From an uncultured Flavobacteriales bacterium (lineage in GTDB: Bacteria > Bacteroidota > Bacteroidia > Flavobacteriales_D > Crocinitomicaceae), in assembly GCA_903879765.1 (NCBI GenBank), contig CAIRMS010000113.1:1-18279 (forward strand): a stretch of DNA of 18,279 nt. Reading direction: 5' to 3'. The position numbers were made by a program, and so were the translations under genes. Each line of letters starts with the position of its first letter. The first letter of the stretch is position 1. A model generated the notes under the pieces. The model had not been told where the DNA came from and did no database searches. It saw only the letters and a program-made list of their open reading frames with translations. Shown piece by piece: positions 1 to 7,083 of the stretch.

Positions 1-159
1 CTTTGAAGCCGTATTGACAATCATGATTTTTTTCCCTTTTAAATTGGAGAAATCAAAGGACTCACCGTGTATATCTTTCACCTTAAATTGATAGATGTTT
101 TCTTTTTCTGAGGGATTCATTAGGGTAATGATTGAAATGAGTAAAAAGAGGATTTTCAT
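1..159 (-). CDS. Glutathione peroxidase, N-terminal part (runs off the left edge)
   Basis: Reading leftward from the ATG at 159-157 gives 53 codons with no stop. The first ~13 residues (MKILFLLISIITL) form a hydrophobic export signal. The mature part reads ENIYQFKVKDIHGESF, then the segment GKKIMIVNTASK ends at the window edge. This is the conserved opening of the glutathione peroxidase/thioredoxin-like fold, where the strand ending NTAS(K/Q) comes directly before the catalytic Cys or Sec (usually followed by Gly). The catalytic residue is therefore just outside the window. The family reduces hydrogen peroxide and lipid peroxides, usually using thioredoxin in bacteria. The signal sequence suggests a periplasmic or lipid-facing location. 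A second in-frame ATG at 120-118 would give a cytoplasmic form. The gene is divergent from the OmpA-like gene across 84 bases in which I see no clear promoter. Confidence 0.8.
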   Translation of the reverse strand, partial: MKILFLLISIITLMNPSEKENIYQFKVKDIHGESFDFSNLKGKKIMIVNTASK

Positions 160-243
160 AAATGATGTTTCATTTAAAACAGCTCAACTGATAGATAGTT
201 CAAATTTGTGGAACATTTTTTGATTTTTTACGAATAAAAAAGA

Positions 244-1095
244 ATGAAAACCATCTTTACGCTTATTTTCATTTTAATGACCAATTTGTCCATCGGACAA
301 AAGGTATCTGGGACATGGCAAGGAATTTGCTCAATGGTCGACTCATTAAATCCCATAAACTCTTCTGCCACATGGTTTTACCTAGAGTTGAATATCGTGA
401 AAGGAATGATTGATGGGAAAATTCGACATGAAGATGGAGCTGCTAGTCAGTATTACATATATTCGATCAATGGCAAAGTACTTGAGAATAAGCTTATTGA
501 AATCAATGAAGTTACAATCGTACAAAAAACAAAAAATGCACTTATTGCCGACAAACAACAATTTATCTTCGAATACGATGAAAAAAAAGACTACTTACTA
601 GGTAAGAGTAAGGGCGGGAAGTCAACCTTAACACTTTATAGAGCGTCCTTTAATATTTTAGAAAACACTCCTAATATTCTACCCATCAACCAATTGGCAA
701 AATTTCAACAAGACCTAAAAGATGGCTTATCCTCTCCGGAAAAACGCAAAGAAGAATTGAAGGCCTTTAAATTTGAACCCATTTATTTCGATTACGACAA
801 GGACATTATCCTAGCGCAATATGAAGCATATTTAATTGAAATGATACGCATGGTAAAAAGTCATTCGGACTTGCGGATACTCATTACTGGGCATACGGAC
901 TCAGATGGTTCAGATGCTTACAACATTGACTTATCCAAACGAAGAGCAGCTGCATTAGTGTATTTTTTCGAAACACATGGACTACCTCCTTCTCGGGTGG
1001 AAATTGACTTTAAAGGGGAAAAAGAACCTGCCGGCAAAAATGACACCGATGCAGGCAAACAAAAAAATAGGCGCGTCGATTTTAGATTTATCTAA
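244..1095 (+). CDS. Secreted OmpA-family protein with an N-terminal beta-rich domain
   Basis: The protein has 283 residues. Residues 1-19 are a signal peptide (hydrophobic core IFTLIFILM, likely cut near IGQ). Residues ~20-137 start GTWQGIC and look beta-rich, possibly lipocalin-like; I cannot name this domain. Residues ~175-283 are an OmpA C-terminal peptidoglycan-binding domain: IYFDYDKD opens it, ITGHTDSDGSDAYNIDLSKR (214-233) carries the aspartate and arginine side of the diaminopimelate-binding site, and KNRRVDF (274-280) ends it. The likely role is anchoring the outer membrane or an envelope complex to peptidoglycan. The N-terminal domain is not the eight-stranded OmpA barrel (too short and without alternating transmembrane strands), so the protein is probably periplasmic or surface-associated. 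Its stop lies 2 bases from the stop of the convergent valS, with no terminator hairpin between them. Confidence 0.85.
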   Translation: MKTIFTLIFILMTNLSIGQKVSGTWQGICSMVDSLNPINSSATWFYLELNIVKGMIDGKIRHEDGAASQYYIYSINGKVLENKLIEINEVTIVQKTKNALIADKQQFIFEYDEKKDYLLGKSKGGKSTLTLYRASFNILENTPNILPINQLAKFQQDLKDGLSSPEKRKEELKAFKFEPIYFDYDKDIILAQYEAYLIEMIRMVKSHSDLRILITGHTDSDGSDAYNIDLSKRRAAALVYFFETHGLPPSRVEIDFKGEKEPAGKNDTDAGKQKNRRVDFRFI

Positions 1096-1097
1096 TC

Positions 1098-3728
1098 CTA
1101 TCCCTTCAGAGATATCAACTTCTCTTCTATCAATTGAATTTTACCGAGCGCATCTGCTTCTTTTTTACGCTCTAACTCCAAAACTTGAGCGGGAGCTCCG
1201 GACACAAATCTTTCGTTGGATAATTTAGATTGAACACTTCTCAAAAAGCCTTTTGTGTAAGTCAACTCCTCCTCCATTTTCTTGATTTCCGCATCTACAT
1301 CAACAGTGTCACCAAATGGGATAAAGTACTCAACACCTTCTACGATGAAAGAATTTGCTTGCTGAATTTTGTCTGCAACATATTCAAAAACAGAAAGGTT
1401 GCCCATTTTTGAAATTACTGCATCAAAATCTGTTTGTGTGTTAACATCAGCTCGAACATACATTTCTAACTTTACCTTGTTAGCGATATTGTTATTTTTT
1501 CGAATTGTTCGAATATGAGAAATGATTTTTTCGGCCTTTTCAAATCCGATTAATACTTGCTCATCAATCTCCTTCACTTTTGGCCATTCTGCTATAACGA
1601 TATCTTCGCCATCCTTACGTTCGTTTAATGCATGCCATAACTCTTCCGAAACAAATGGTGTAAATGGATGCATGACTTTTAATAATTCTTCAAAGAAAAA
1701 AGTTGTTTTCTCTAACGTTTGATGATCAATCGGTTGTTCGTATCCTGGTTTAATCATTTCTAAATACCATGAACAGAAATCATCCCAAACCAACTTATAA
1801 ATCGCCATTAGGGCATCTGAAATCCTGAATTTATCGAATTGATCATTGATTTCAATCAATACCTTTTGGAAACGGCTTTCAAACCATTTGATGGCAACTT
1901 TCGAAGAAAGAGGTTGCTCAATATCCTTCACTTCCCATGCAGAAACCAAGCGATAGGCATTCCACACTTTATTGGTGAAATTTCTTCCTTGTTCGCATTG
2001 TGAAGAATCAAATGGAAGGTCATTACCAGCAGGAGAGGAAATTAAAATTCCAACCCTTACACCGTCCGCACCGAATTTCTCAATTAATTCAATTGGATCA
2101 GGGGAATTCCCTAGGGATTTCGACATTTTACGTCCAAGTTTATCTCGAACTATCCCTGTGTAATACACATTCTTAAACGGTAAATCTCCTAAGTATTCAT
2201 ATCCAGCAATTACCATACGTGCTACCCAGAAAAACATGATTTCTGGTGCTGTCACTAAATCATTTGTTGGATAATAATACTTGATTTCTTCGTTTCCAGG
2301 ACGGGTTAAACCATTGAACACAGATATTGGCCACAACCAACTTGAAAACCAAGTATCGAGTACATCTTCATCCTGATTCAATTCAGATTCGAGAATTTCT
2401 CTTCCTGCTTTTTCACACGCAAGCATAAGTGCTTCCTCCTTCGTTTTCGCTACCACGAAATCATCTGGACGGTTACCGAAATACCAAGCTGGGATTCTGT
2501 GTCCCCACCAAAGTTGACGAGAAATACACCAATCCTTCACATTTTCCATCCAGTGACGGTAGGTATTTTTGAATTTATCCGGGTGAAATTGAATGTTTCC
2601 GTTCATGACATTATCCAATGCAGGTTGCGCCAATTCCTTCATGGAAACGAACCATTGCATCGATAATTTGGGTTCAATTACCGCATTTGTACGTTCAGAG
2701 AATCCAACTTTATTGATGATGTCTTCGGTTTTAACTAAATACCCTTTTTCATCTAATTCTTTTTCAATCTCCTTGCGGACTTCAAAACGATCTTTGCCGG
2801 CATAATGCGCGCCATGCTCATTTAATGTTCCGTTGTCATTAAATAAGTCAATAGAAGGCAAGTTGTACTTTCTTCCTAATTCGTAGTCATTTGTATCATG
2901 TGCAGGAGTCACTTTTAAACATCCTGTTCCAAAATCTTTGTCTACATAATCATCTGCTATAATTGGAATTTCACGATTAATGATTGGAACCGAAACATGC
3001 TTTCCAATTAATTTTTTATAACGTTCATCAGTTGGATTCACACAAATTGCTGTATCACCCAAGATCGTTTCTGGACGAGTTGTTGCGATTGTTACCCATT
3101 CGTCTGTCGTTCCGGTAATTTTGTAACGTACGTAAAATAGACGGGAATTGACTTCCTTGTAATTTACTTCCTCGTCTGAAACTGCGGTTAGTGCCTCAGG
3201 ATCCCAATTCACCATGCGAACACCACGGTAAATTTTTCCTTTCGCATACAAATCCAAAAACACATGAATAACCGACTCAGAATACTCTTTGTCCATCGTG
3301 AAATGTGTGCGTTCCCAATCACAAGAAGCGCCTAATTTCTTTAACTGTTCTAGAATAATTCCGCCGTGTTTATCTTTCCATTCGAAGGCATGGGAAAGAA
3401 ACTCTTCTCTCGTTAAATCTGATTTTTTTATTCCTTCTTGACGAAGTTTCTGAACAACTTTTGCTTCTGTTGCAATAGAGGCATGGTCTGTTCCGGGAAC
3501 CCAGCAAGCATTTTTACCAAGCATCCTTGCTCTTCGAACAAGCACATCTTGAATGGTATTATTTAACATGTGCCCCATGTGCAGGACACCTGTAACATTT
3601 GGTGGTGGGATTACGATTGTATACGGCTCACGATGGTCAGGGACAGAATGAAAATACCCCTTCTCTAACCAATGTTTATACCATTTATCTTCCGCTTTTT
3701 GCGGCTCGTACGTTTTCCCTAATTCCAT
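1098..3728 (-). CDS. valS: Valine--tRNA ligase
   Basis: This is an 876-residue class Ia aminoacyl-tRNA synthetase that attaches valine to tRNA-Val and hydrolyses mischarged Thr-tRNA-Val. The HIGH signature is HMGH (50-53), inside PPPNVTGVLHMGH. The CP1 editing domain lies at about 200-350 and shows TTRPETILGDTA (217-228) and TPAHDTNDYELG (274-285). KMSKS is exact at 534-538. The anticodon-binding helical domain covers about 620-780. A charged coiled-coil tail follows from about 810, as is usual for ValS. The length is normal for the family and every key motif is intact. A TATCTTTG motif lies 16 bases upstream of the ATG, which implies a very short leader. It is the last gene of a minus-strand run (NUDIX, DUF1573, valS) but probably has its own promoter. 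Confidence 0.97.
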   Translation of the reverse strand: MELGKTYEPQKAEDKWYKHWLEKGYFHSVPDHREPYTIVIPPPNVTGVLHMGHMLNNTIQDVLVRRARMLGKNACWVPGTDHASIATEAKVVQKLRQEGIKKSDLTREEFLSHAFEWKDKHGGIILEQLKKLGASCDWERTHFTMDKEYSESVIHVFLDLYAKGKIYRGVRMVNWDPEALTAVSDEEVNYKEVNSRLFYVRYKITGTTDEWVTIATTRPETILGDTAICVNPTDERYKKLIGKHVSVPIINREIPIIADDYVDKDFGTGCLKVTPAHDTNDYELGRKYNLPSIDLFNDNGTLNEHGAHYAGKDRFEVRKEIEKELDEKGYLVKTEDIINKVGFSERTNAVIEPKLSMQWFVSMKELAQPALDNVMNGNIQFHPDKFKNTYRHWMENVKDWCISRQLWWGHRIPAWYFGNRPDDFVVAKTKEEALMLACEKAGREILESELNQDEDVLDTWFSSWLWPISVFNGLTRPGNEEIKYYYPTNDLVTAPEIMFFWVARMVIAGYEYLGDLPFKNVYYTGIVRDKLGRKMSKSLGNSPDPIELIEKFGADGVRVGILISSPAGNDLPFDSSQCEQGRNFTNKVWNAYRLVSAWEVKDIEQPLSSKVAIKWFESRFQKVLIEINDQFDKFRISDALMAIYKLVWDDFCSWYLEMIKPGYEQPIDHQTLEKTTFFFEELLKVMHPFTPFVSEELWHALNERKDGEDIVIAEWPKVKEIDEQVLIGFEKAEKIISHIRTIRKNNNIANKVKLEMYVRADVNTQTDFDAVISKMGNLSVFEYVADKIQQANSFIVEGVEYFIPFGDTVDVDAEIKKMEEELTYTKGFLRSVQSKLSNERFVSGAPAQVLELERKKEADALGKIQLIEEKLISLKG

Positions 3729-3744
3729 GACACAATCTTTGCTG

Positions 3745-3773
3745 CAAAGATAACAATTATCTCAGCAGAGCAA
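3745..3773 (-). promoter_or_regulatory. Bacteroidota-type promoter for valS
   Basis: On the minus strand TTG (3773-3771) is followed after 18 bases by TATCTTTG (3752-3745). This fits the Bacteroidota primary sigma consensus, TTG/TTTG about 17-23 bases before TAnnTTTG. The transcription start would fall near 3740, giving a leader of about 12 bases before the valS ATG. The call rests on motif match only. Confidence 0.6.
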
Positions 3774-3798
3774 TCCAGAAAAAGATAGAAAAGCTTGA

Positions 3799-4200
3799 CT
3801 AGTTTGTCGTGGGAGAGTCAGAAGGTGTAAGAACGGAACCTTTAATCGTTAAAACAATTGGCTCGCCTCCATCAGAAAATACAGTAATTGTTTTTGTGAA
3901 AGCACCTACTCTTTTTGTGTCGTATGTCACTTTAATTGACCCTTTTTTACCTTTTTTGATTGGTTCAGTTGGTTTTTCGGCAGCAGTGCATCCACAGCTT
4001 GTTTGAACATTGCTCACAGTGATGGATTTTTTTGAAATGTTTTTGAAATCAAAAACAAACATGTCTTTCGAATCATATGGAATGTTTTCGCGAACGATTT
4101 CCAAGGTTGTAAATTTTAAGCCATTTGTTGGTTTTGTTTCTTTTTGAGCTTGTGCAAATCCAACAAAAAGAAAAGCGAAAGTAAGTAAAGCGTATTTCAT
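3799..4200 (-). CDS. Secreted DUF1573 domain protein
   Basis: The protein has 133 residues. A clear signal peptide covers residues 1-19 (LLTFAFLFVGFAQAQ, likely cut after AQA). The rest is one DUF1573 domain of immunoglobulin-like beta fold. The typical features are present: F(D/N)FKN near residue 50, VQTSCGCTAAEKP with C69-G-C71, then a KKGKKGSIKVTYDT strand and a closing GAFTKTITVFSDG...LTIKGSV. DUF1573 proteins are very common as exported proteins in Bacteroidota, but their biochemical role is not established. The CGC pair could form a disulfide or bind metal (inference). It lies between the NUDIX gene and valS on the same strand, with its own promoter-like sequence upstream and no hairpin terminator before valS. 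Confidence 0.85.
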   Translation of the reverse strand: MKYALLTFAFLFVGFAQAQKETKPTNGLKFTTLEIVRENIPYDSKDMFVFDFKNISKKSITVSNVQTSCGCTAAEKPTEPIKKGKKGSIKVTYDTKRVGAFTKTITVFSDGGEPIVLTIKGSVLTPSDSPTTN

Positions 4201-4250
4201 GGTTTTAATTTTTTATTTTACAATGGTAAGGTGAATTTTTGTTCAGAAAT

Positions 4251-4278
4251 CAAATTTAACATAAAATTAGGATTCAAA
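4251..4278 (-). promoter_or_regulatory. Bacteroidota-type promoter for the DUF1573 gene
   Basis: On the minus strand TTTG (4278-4275) is followed after 16 bases by an exact TAnnTTTG match, TAAATTTG (4258-4251). Transcription would start near 4246 and leave an A/T-rich leader of about 45 bases before the ATG at 4200. The spacing is at the short edge of the consensus. The upstream box overlaps the 3' end of the NUDIX gene. Confidence 0.5.
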
Positions 4279-4869
4279 AGCATGGTCAATCACTTCTCGA
4301 ATGGATGGATACGTTTGCGCTAAGCAATTATGGAAGTTTTCTTTCTTAATCCACTGAACTTCTGTGATGCTTTCCTCGACTTGCGGTTTCGTTCCTAAAT
4401 CACCTTCATATTCTAAATAATACCAATTGTTTTTCTTTAAAATGGATTTGTTTTTAAACTCGTATACGTGATATGTTGAGCAAATTCGGTGTTTTAATTC
4501 AAGTTTTCCGCTTAAACCACACTCCTCCAAAATCTCGCGAATAGCAGCGTCTTTTGAGCTTTCTCCCAATTCAATTTTTCCTTTAGGTAGATCCCAAACT
4601 CCTAATCGCTTTATCCATAAATAAGAATCACTTGAAGGATGAAAAACAAGTCCACCTGCAGTTTTTAGCTTGTTAAACATTTTAAAAAACGTTTTTAACT
4701 CTGACTTAGGATGCGCATTTACAGCTTGTATTTCTTGATTTTTAAACATCCCTTTCAAGCTTAAAAGATTCAAGGGCATCGCATTTTCAACGATATCAAC
4801 ATTAAATATTGGATTAGAAGTAAAATGAATTACCTGCTTATCCATGAAAACTTTATATTTTTGCGGCAT
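4267..4869 (-). CDS. NUDIX hydrolase
   Basis: The protein has 200 residues. The Nudix box GX5EX7REUXEEXGU is complete at 97-119: GKIELGE (97-103), seven residues, then REILEECGL (111-119). The glutamates that bind the catalytic Mg2+ are therefore present. The box follows the usual strand WDLPKGKIE. An N-terminal extension of about 65 residues precedes the hydrolase fold. It begins KYKVFMDKQ, which resembles the MYKVF-type opening of flavobacterial NUDIX proteins, so I chose the start at 4869 and not the internal ATG at 4845. Substrate is unknown: nucleoside diphosphate derivatives are the family's usual targets. The start codon lies on a CATG shared with the divergent pyrE. A weak TACCTTTA element at 4900-4893 (one mismatch to TAnnTTTG) could drive it. 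Confidence 0.9.
   Translation of the reverse strand: MPQKYKVFMDKQVIHFTSNPIFNVDIVENAMPLNLLSLKGMFKNQEIQAVNAHPKSELKTFFKMFNKLKTAGGLVFHPSSDSYLWIKRLGVWDLPKGKIELGESSKDAAIREILEECGLSGKLELKHRICSTYHVYEFKNKSILKKNNWYYLEYEGDLGTKPQVEESITEVQWIKKENFHNCLAQTYPSIREVIDHAFES
4856..4863 (+). promoter_or_regulatory. TAnnTTTG promoter element directly before pyrE
   Basis: TATTTTTG is an exact match to the Bacteroidota -7 motif. It ends only 4 bases before the pyrE ATG at 4868, so transcription would begin at or within a few bases of the start codon. I see no convincing TTG box 17-23 bases upstream. The element lies inside the NUDIX coding region. Confidence 0.5.
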
Positions 4870-5509
4870 GGCATCAAATCAAGAACAAGCGCTAAAGGTA
4901 GCAGAATTATTATTGAAAACGAAAGCTGTTCGTTTACAACCAAATAAACCATTCACGTGGGCTTCCGGATGGAAGTCTCCTATATACTGTGATAACCGAG
5001 TAACGTTAAGCTTTCCCGAAGTACGCACACACATTCGTCAAGCTTATGCTCAACTCGTATTAGACTTATATGGAAAACCAGATCTAATTGCAGGCGTTGC
5101 CACAGGTGGAATTGCTCAAGGTGCGTTGGTTGCACAAGAACTTGGATTACCTTTCATTTATGTTCGTGCAGCAGCTAAAGGACATGGAATGGAGAATTTA
5201 ATCGAAGGAGCTTATGAAGCTGGTCAAAAGGTAGTTGTTATCGAAGATTTGATTTCCACTGGCGGAAGTAGTTTAAAAGCTGTAGAAGCATTGCGCCAAG
5301 GCGGAGTTTTAGTAAAGGGTTTGCTAGCCACGTTTACGTATGGTTTTTCTCAAGCAGAACAAGCATTCAAGGAAGTTGGATGTCCATTTGAAACCATCAC
5401 CGATTACGCTACATTAATTGACGTTGCAGTTAAAACAAACTACATTAATGACGGAGATTTAGCAACACTTCATGAGTGGCGCGAGAATCCAAATACATGG
5501 AATCAATAG
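4868..5509 (+). CDS. pyrE: Orotate phosphoribosyltransferase
   Basis: The enzyme transfers phosphoribosyl from PRPP to orotate, giving orotidine 5'-phosphate in pyrimidine synthesis. From the ATG at 4868 it has 213 residues, normal for the family. FTWASGWKSPIYCDNR (29-44) is the orotate/PRPP-binding front end. IAGVATGGIAQGALVAQELG (74-93) follows, then the flexible catalytic loop around RAAAKGHG (100-107). The PRPP signature VVVIEDLISTGGSS is at 122-135. An upstream in-frame ATG at 4844 would add MKTLYFCG. I reject it because the TATTTTTG element sits between the two ATGs, so the mRNA should start near 4868. The SRPBCC gene follows after 7 bases, probably in one transcript. Confidence 0.95.
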   Translation: MASNQEQALKVAELLLKTKAVRLQPNKPFTWASGWKSPIYCDNRVTLSFPEVRTHIRQAYAQLVLDLYGKPDLIAGVATGGIAQGALVAQELGLPFIYVRAAAKGHGMENLIEGAYEAGQKVVVIEDLISTGGSSLKAVEALRQGGVLVKGLLATFTYGFSQAEQAFKEVGCPFETITDYATLIDVAVKTNYINDGDLATLHEWRENPNTWNQ

Positions 5510-5516
5510 AATTCTA

Positions 5517-5918
5517 ATGGTCATTCAAAGCACTTCGGTTTCTGTCCAAGCGAGTATTACATCCGTTCGTGCATTTCTCTCTGACGCGCAAAACATTTCT
5601 TTTTTGCTCCCTCAAGACAAGATTTCTGAATTTCAAGCAACGACTGAACAATGTTCTTTCAAAGCGCAAGGTGGTATTTTAATTAATCTTCTTTTTGATG
5701 AACAGAATGATCAAATTGTTCGCTATCGTTCTGGAGCAGGCAGTCCATTTTCTTTTTCTTTATCGATTTCACTGCAAAATGAAGGGGAATCTTGTATCGG
5801 TAAAGTCACTTTTGATGGACAAGTGAATGGATTCATGAAAGTACTCATTGAAAAACCATTGAAATCACTGTTTGAACAAATGAGTATTCAACTGAAAGCT
5901 CATTTCGAACAAAACTGA
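5517..5918 (+). CDS. SRPBCC-fold (START-like) protein
   Basis: The protein has 133 residues from the ATG at 5517. A longer reading from 5472 would overlap pyrE and is unlikely. The pattern is that of a small polyketide-cyclase/START-like domain: an opening strand VIQSTSVSVQASITSVRAFL, a helix with FLSDAQNISFLLP, alternating beta strands, and a long C-terminal helix (PLKSLFEQMSIQLKAHF). These folds bind hydrophobic ligands in a cavity between sheet and helix. The specific ligand is unknown. In flavobacteria a similar gene often sits by pyrE and the biotin ligase gene, so the linkage looks conserved (from memory, not checked here). It lies 7 bases behind pyrE, and its last 19 bases overlap the 3' end of convergent birA. 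Confidence 0.75.
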   Translation: MVIQSTSVSVQASITSVRAFLSDAQNISFLLPQDKISEFQATTEQCSFKAQGGILINLLFDEQNDQIVRYRSGAGSPFSFSLSISLQNEGESCIGKVTFDGQVNGFMKVLIEKPLKSLFEQMSIQLKAHFEQN

Positions 5919-6634
5919 ATTTCTTTTAACGAATAACAGCGTATTTCATTTTGTACCTGAACAAGCAAGCGTCCATCATCTTGCACACCTACTATTTCAC
6001 CTTCGAATTCTCCGTTTGCATCGGCATACAAGGCGTTAACATCTTTTAGATACATCAAGGACTCAAAATCTGATTTCAAGGTGGATTCCACAGAATTCCA
6101 ATGGAGCAAATAACCGTTTAAAATATCCGTTAACTCACTTAAGACTGTTTTAATGCGGATTTCCGCGTTAATCTGCAATTTGACACTCGTTGCATTTGGT
6201 GTTTCGAAGAGACTTTGGTTTACGTTTAATCCAATTCCAGCAATCACCCACGAAATGCGGTTTCCTTCGATTTGGTTTTCAATAAGGATACCGGCTATTT
6301 TTTGAGAACCTACATATACATCATTAGGCCATTTCACCGAAGAATCTATTCCAAAACGCAGAAGTAATTTATGAATCGCTAAACAAAGCATCCAACTGAT
6401 TTTACTTTGATCGGTTACTGACAGATTGTCGGGCTTCCATGCGAAGGAGCAAAGAAGATTAGCAGCAGGAGCTGATTCCCAAGCATTTCCCATCTGACCC
6501 TTTCCAGCCGTTTGTACATCTGCCATAATTACCGCACCATTTTGACAAATTTGGTCGTTAATTAATTTGGCAGCAAAATTGTTAGTAGAGTCTACGGAAT
6601 CAAGGTGGTAAATTTCTTTTCCAATCGGTATCAT
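5900..6634 (-). CDS. birA: Biotin--[acetyl-CoA-carboxylase] ligase, monofunctional
   Basis: The enzyme activates biotin with ATP to biotinyl-AMP and attaches it to the biotin carrier protein, needed for fatty acid synthesis. It has 244 residues and begins directly with the catalytic domain (IYHLDSVDSTNNFA), so it lacks the N-terminal DNA-binding domain of E. coli BirA and should not act as a repressor. KWPNDVYV (101-108), the catalytic-lysine segment QKIAGILIEN (K112) and IAGIGLNVNQ (131-140) are intact. The biotin/adenylate loop is AGKGQMGNAW (43-52), where most members have GRG, so Lys45 replaces the usual Arg. A short C-terminal SH3-like domain (GEFEGEIVGVQDDGRLLVQ) closes it. Its 3' end overlaps the SRPBCC gene by 19 bases. 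It is divergent from rsfS across 62 bases. Confidence 0.93.
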   Translation of the reverse strand: MIPIGKEIYHLDSVDSTNNFAAKLINDQICQNGAVIMADVQTAGKGQMGNAWESAPAANLLCSFAWKPDNLSVTDQSKISWMLCLAIHKLLLRFGIDSSVKWPNDVYVGSQKIAGILIENQIEGNRISWVIAGIGLNVNQSLFETPNATSVKLQINAEIRIKTVLSELTDILNGYLLHWNSVESTLKSDFESLMYLKDVNALYADANGEFEGEIVGVQDDGRLLVQVQNEIRCYSLKEIQFCSK

Positions 6635-6673
6635 ATCAGCTTTTAAGGAGCAGTAAAATTAAAATTTATCACG

Positions 6674-6681
6674 TAGTTTTG
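6674..6681 (+). promoter_or_regulatory. TAnnTTTG promoter element for the rsfS operon
   Basis: TAGTTTTG matches the Bacteroidota -7 motif exactly and lies 15 bases before the rsfS ATG. A second near-match (AATATTTG, one mismatch) ends 2 bases before the ATG. No good upstream TTG box is visible, so either could be used, or neither. Confidence 0.4.
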
Positions 6682-6696
6682 TATTAAATATTTGAA

Positions 6697-7074
6697 ATGC
6701 GAAAAAAGACAGGAATTACAGAATCAGAACAATTGTGTCAAGCTATTGTTGAAGGAATGCAAGAGAACAAAGCGAAAGACATTTCGGTGCTGGATCTGAG
6801 ACACTTACCCAGTGCAGTATGCGATTTTTTCGTTATTTGTAGTGGAGAGTCTAGTACGCATGTGGATGGTATTTCAAATGCCGTGACACGTTTCACGAGA
6901 AAAGAGTTAAAAGAAAAACCTTGGCACATTGAAGGTAAAACAAATAGTGAATGGGTTCTGTTAGACTATATTAATGTAGTCGGACACATTTTTTACAAAG
7001 ATGCGCGGTCCTTTTTTGAGATCGAGGACTTATGGTCGGATGCTGTTCGCACAGACATCCCAAATTTAAACTAG
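6697..7074 (+). CDS. rsfS: Ribosome silencing factor RsfS (RsfS/YbeB/Iojap family)
   Basis: The 125-residue protein binds ribosomal protein uL14 on the 50S subunit and blocks joining with the 30S under starvation. The family pattern is clear: LDLRHLPSAVCDFFVICSGE (32-51), then the basic stretch TRKELKEKPWHIEG, EWVLLDYINVVGHIF (85-99) and the ending ARSFFEIEDLWSDA. The length is typical. One small deviation is VVGHIF where VVVHIF is common. It is the first gene of a tight rightward run, with ftsH starting 9 bases after its stop. Confidence 0.93.
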   Translation: MRKKTGITESEQLCQAIVEGMQENKAKDISVLDLRHLPSAVCDFFVICSGESSTHVDGISNAVTRFTRKELKEKPWHIEGKTNSEWVLLDYINVVGHIFYKDARSFFEIEDLWSDAVRTDIPNLN

Positions 7075-7083
7075 AAATTAGCT

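Noticed and set aside
160..243. Intergenic region between the gpx-like and OmpA-like genes as a defined divergent promoter
   Set aside because: It holds a short palindrome CAAATTTG (201-208) and A/T-rich DNA, but no exact TAnnTTTG at a sensible distance from either start. A promoter is likely there but I cannot place it.
3729..3798. Terminator between the DUF1573 gene and valS
   Set aside because: There is no GC-rich stem followed by a T-tract, so read-through into valS is possible in addition to its own promoter.
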